Assembly (NCBI GenBank): GCA_025963345.1 | Contig: JAOPUS010000035.1 | Coordinates: 1-5,702 of the forward strand | DNA from: Blastococcus sp. | GTDB taxonomy: Bacteria; Actinomycetota; Actinomycetes; Mycobacteriales; Geodermatophilaceae | Reading direction: 5' to 3' | Length of the DNA stretch: 5,702 nt | Shown: positions 5,456-5,702 of the stretch, piece by piece | Layout: the number at the start of each line of letters is the position of its first letter | Numbering within the stretch: position 1 is the stretch's first letter | The notes under the pieces: generated by a model | Database searches by the model: none | The model's input: only the letters and a program-made list of their open reading frames with translations | Told to the model about the DNA's origin: nothing | Program-made: the position numbers and the translations under genes

Positions 5456-5702
5456 CGGGAGCTCAGCGCCCGCACCGCATCGGCGAAGGCCCGGCCACGG
5501 TGCCCGTAGTCGCGGAAGACGTCCATCGAGGCGGCCGCCGGCGCCAGGAGCACCGTGTCCCCGGGCCGGGCCAGACCGGCGGCGGCGGTGACGACCTGCG
5601 TCATCGTCGCCTCGGCGCCCGTCCCGGTCCCGTCCATCCGGTCATCGTCGCCGCTGTCCACCGTGACCACTGGGACCATTGGGGCGTGTCGCGCCAGTGA
5701 GG
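5452..5702 (-). CDS. murD: UDP-N-acetylmuramoylalanine--D-glutamate ligase MurD, C-terminal fragment
   Basis: The last 82 codons plus TGA stop are visible; the gene runs off the right edge. MurD is the ATP-dependent cytoplasmic ligase that adds D-glutamate to UDP-MurNAc-L-Ala. The fragment is the end of the third Mur ligase domain. Its best marker is PGDTVLLAPAAASMDVFRDY followed by GHRGRAFADAV, the actinobacterial form of the MurD ending (the family pattern is LLSPACASFDMF..F..RG..F). There is no in-frame stop up to the window edge. An internal ATG at 5677-5679 could open a 75-residue frame, but it falls within the domain and is not the real start. The stop overlaps the ftsW ATG (ATGA). The catalytic P-loop lies outside the window, so activity cannot be judged here. 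Confidence 0.93.
   Translation of the reverse strand, partial: SLARHAPMVPVVTVDSGDDDRMDGTGTGAEATMTQVVTAAAGLARPGDTVLLAPAAASMDVFRDYGHRGRAFADAVRALSSR

Noticed and set aside
1..5702. CRISPR array, tRNA/rRNA, insertion sequence, toxin-antitoxin or defence system
   Set aside because: No regularly spaced repeats, RNA-gene motifs, transposase, or proteins of such families were seen; apart from the 73-484 gap the window is fully occupied by dcw genes.

Overview
The window is a GC-rich actinobacterial division and cell wall (dcw) segment. All genes are on the minus strand, so transcription runs from high to low coordinates: murD (3' end only), ftsW, murG, murC, ftsQ, then a roughly 410-bp gap and the first 24 codons of ftsZ. 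The FtsZ N-terminus (MTPPHNYLAVIKVVGIGGGG) is of the type seen in Mycobacterium and relatives. murC lies between murG and ftsQ, which from general knowledge fits mycobacteria-like and several other actinobacterial lineages better than Streptomyces, where murC is elsewhere. Genus cannot be fixed from the sequence; a high-GC soil actinomycete (Geodermatophilaceae, Frankiales or Pseudonocardiales type) is a guess.

Layout: positions 485-5702 are solid coding sequence. The four internal junctions (murD/ftsW, ftsW/murG, murG/murC, murC/ftsQ) all have the same architecture, a 4-nt overlap in which the downstream start codon shares bases with the upstream TGA stop (ATGA, GTGA, ATGA, GTGA). The five genes therefore look like one translationally coupled operon. 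The only real non-coding region is 73-484. It separates ftsQ from ftsZ and holds a 68-bp long palindrome just after ftsQ, short repeated octamers, an 8-bp inverted repeat, two candidate promoters and the ftsZ ribosome binding site. It is the likely place where ftsZ expression is uncoupled from the mur-fts operon.

How the genes work together: MurC and MurD are consecutive amino-acid ligases of the cytoplasmic UDP-MurNAc-peptide pathway (L-Ala, then D-Glu). MurG adds GlcNAc to lipid I to make lipid II. FtsW, a SEDS glycosyltransferase, polymerises lipid II at the septum with its partner class B PBP. FtsQ is a membrane scaffold of the divisome, and FtsZ is the tubulin-like ring protein that positions all of this. 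The enzymes look intact, with their key motifs present.

I found no previously undescribed system. The genes are conventional, and the points worth a second look are in the ftsQ-ftsZ intergenic region and in the variable C-terminal tails of FtsW and MurC.
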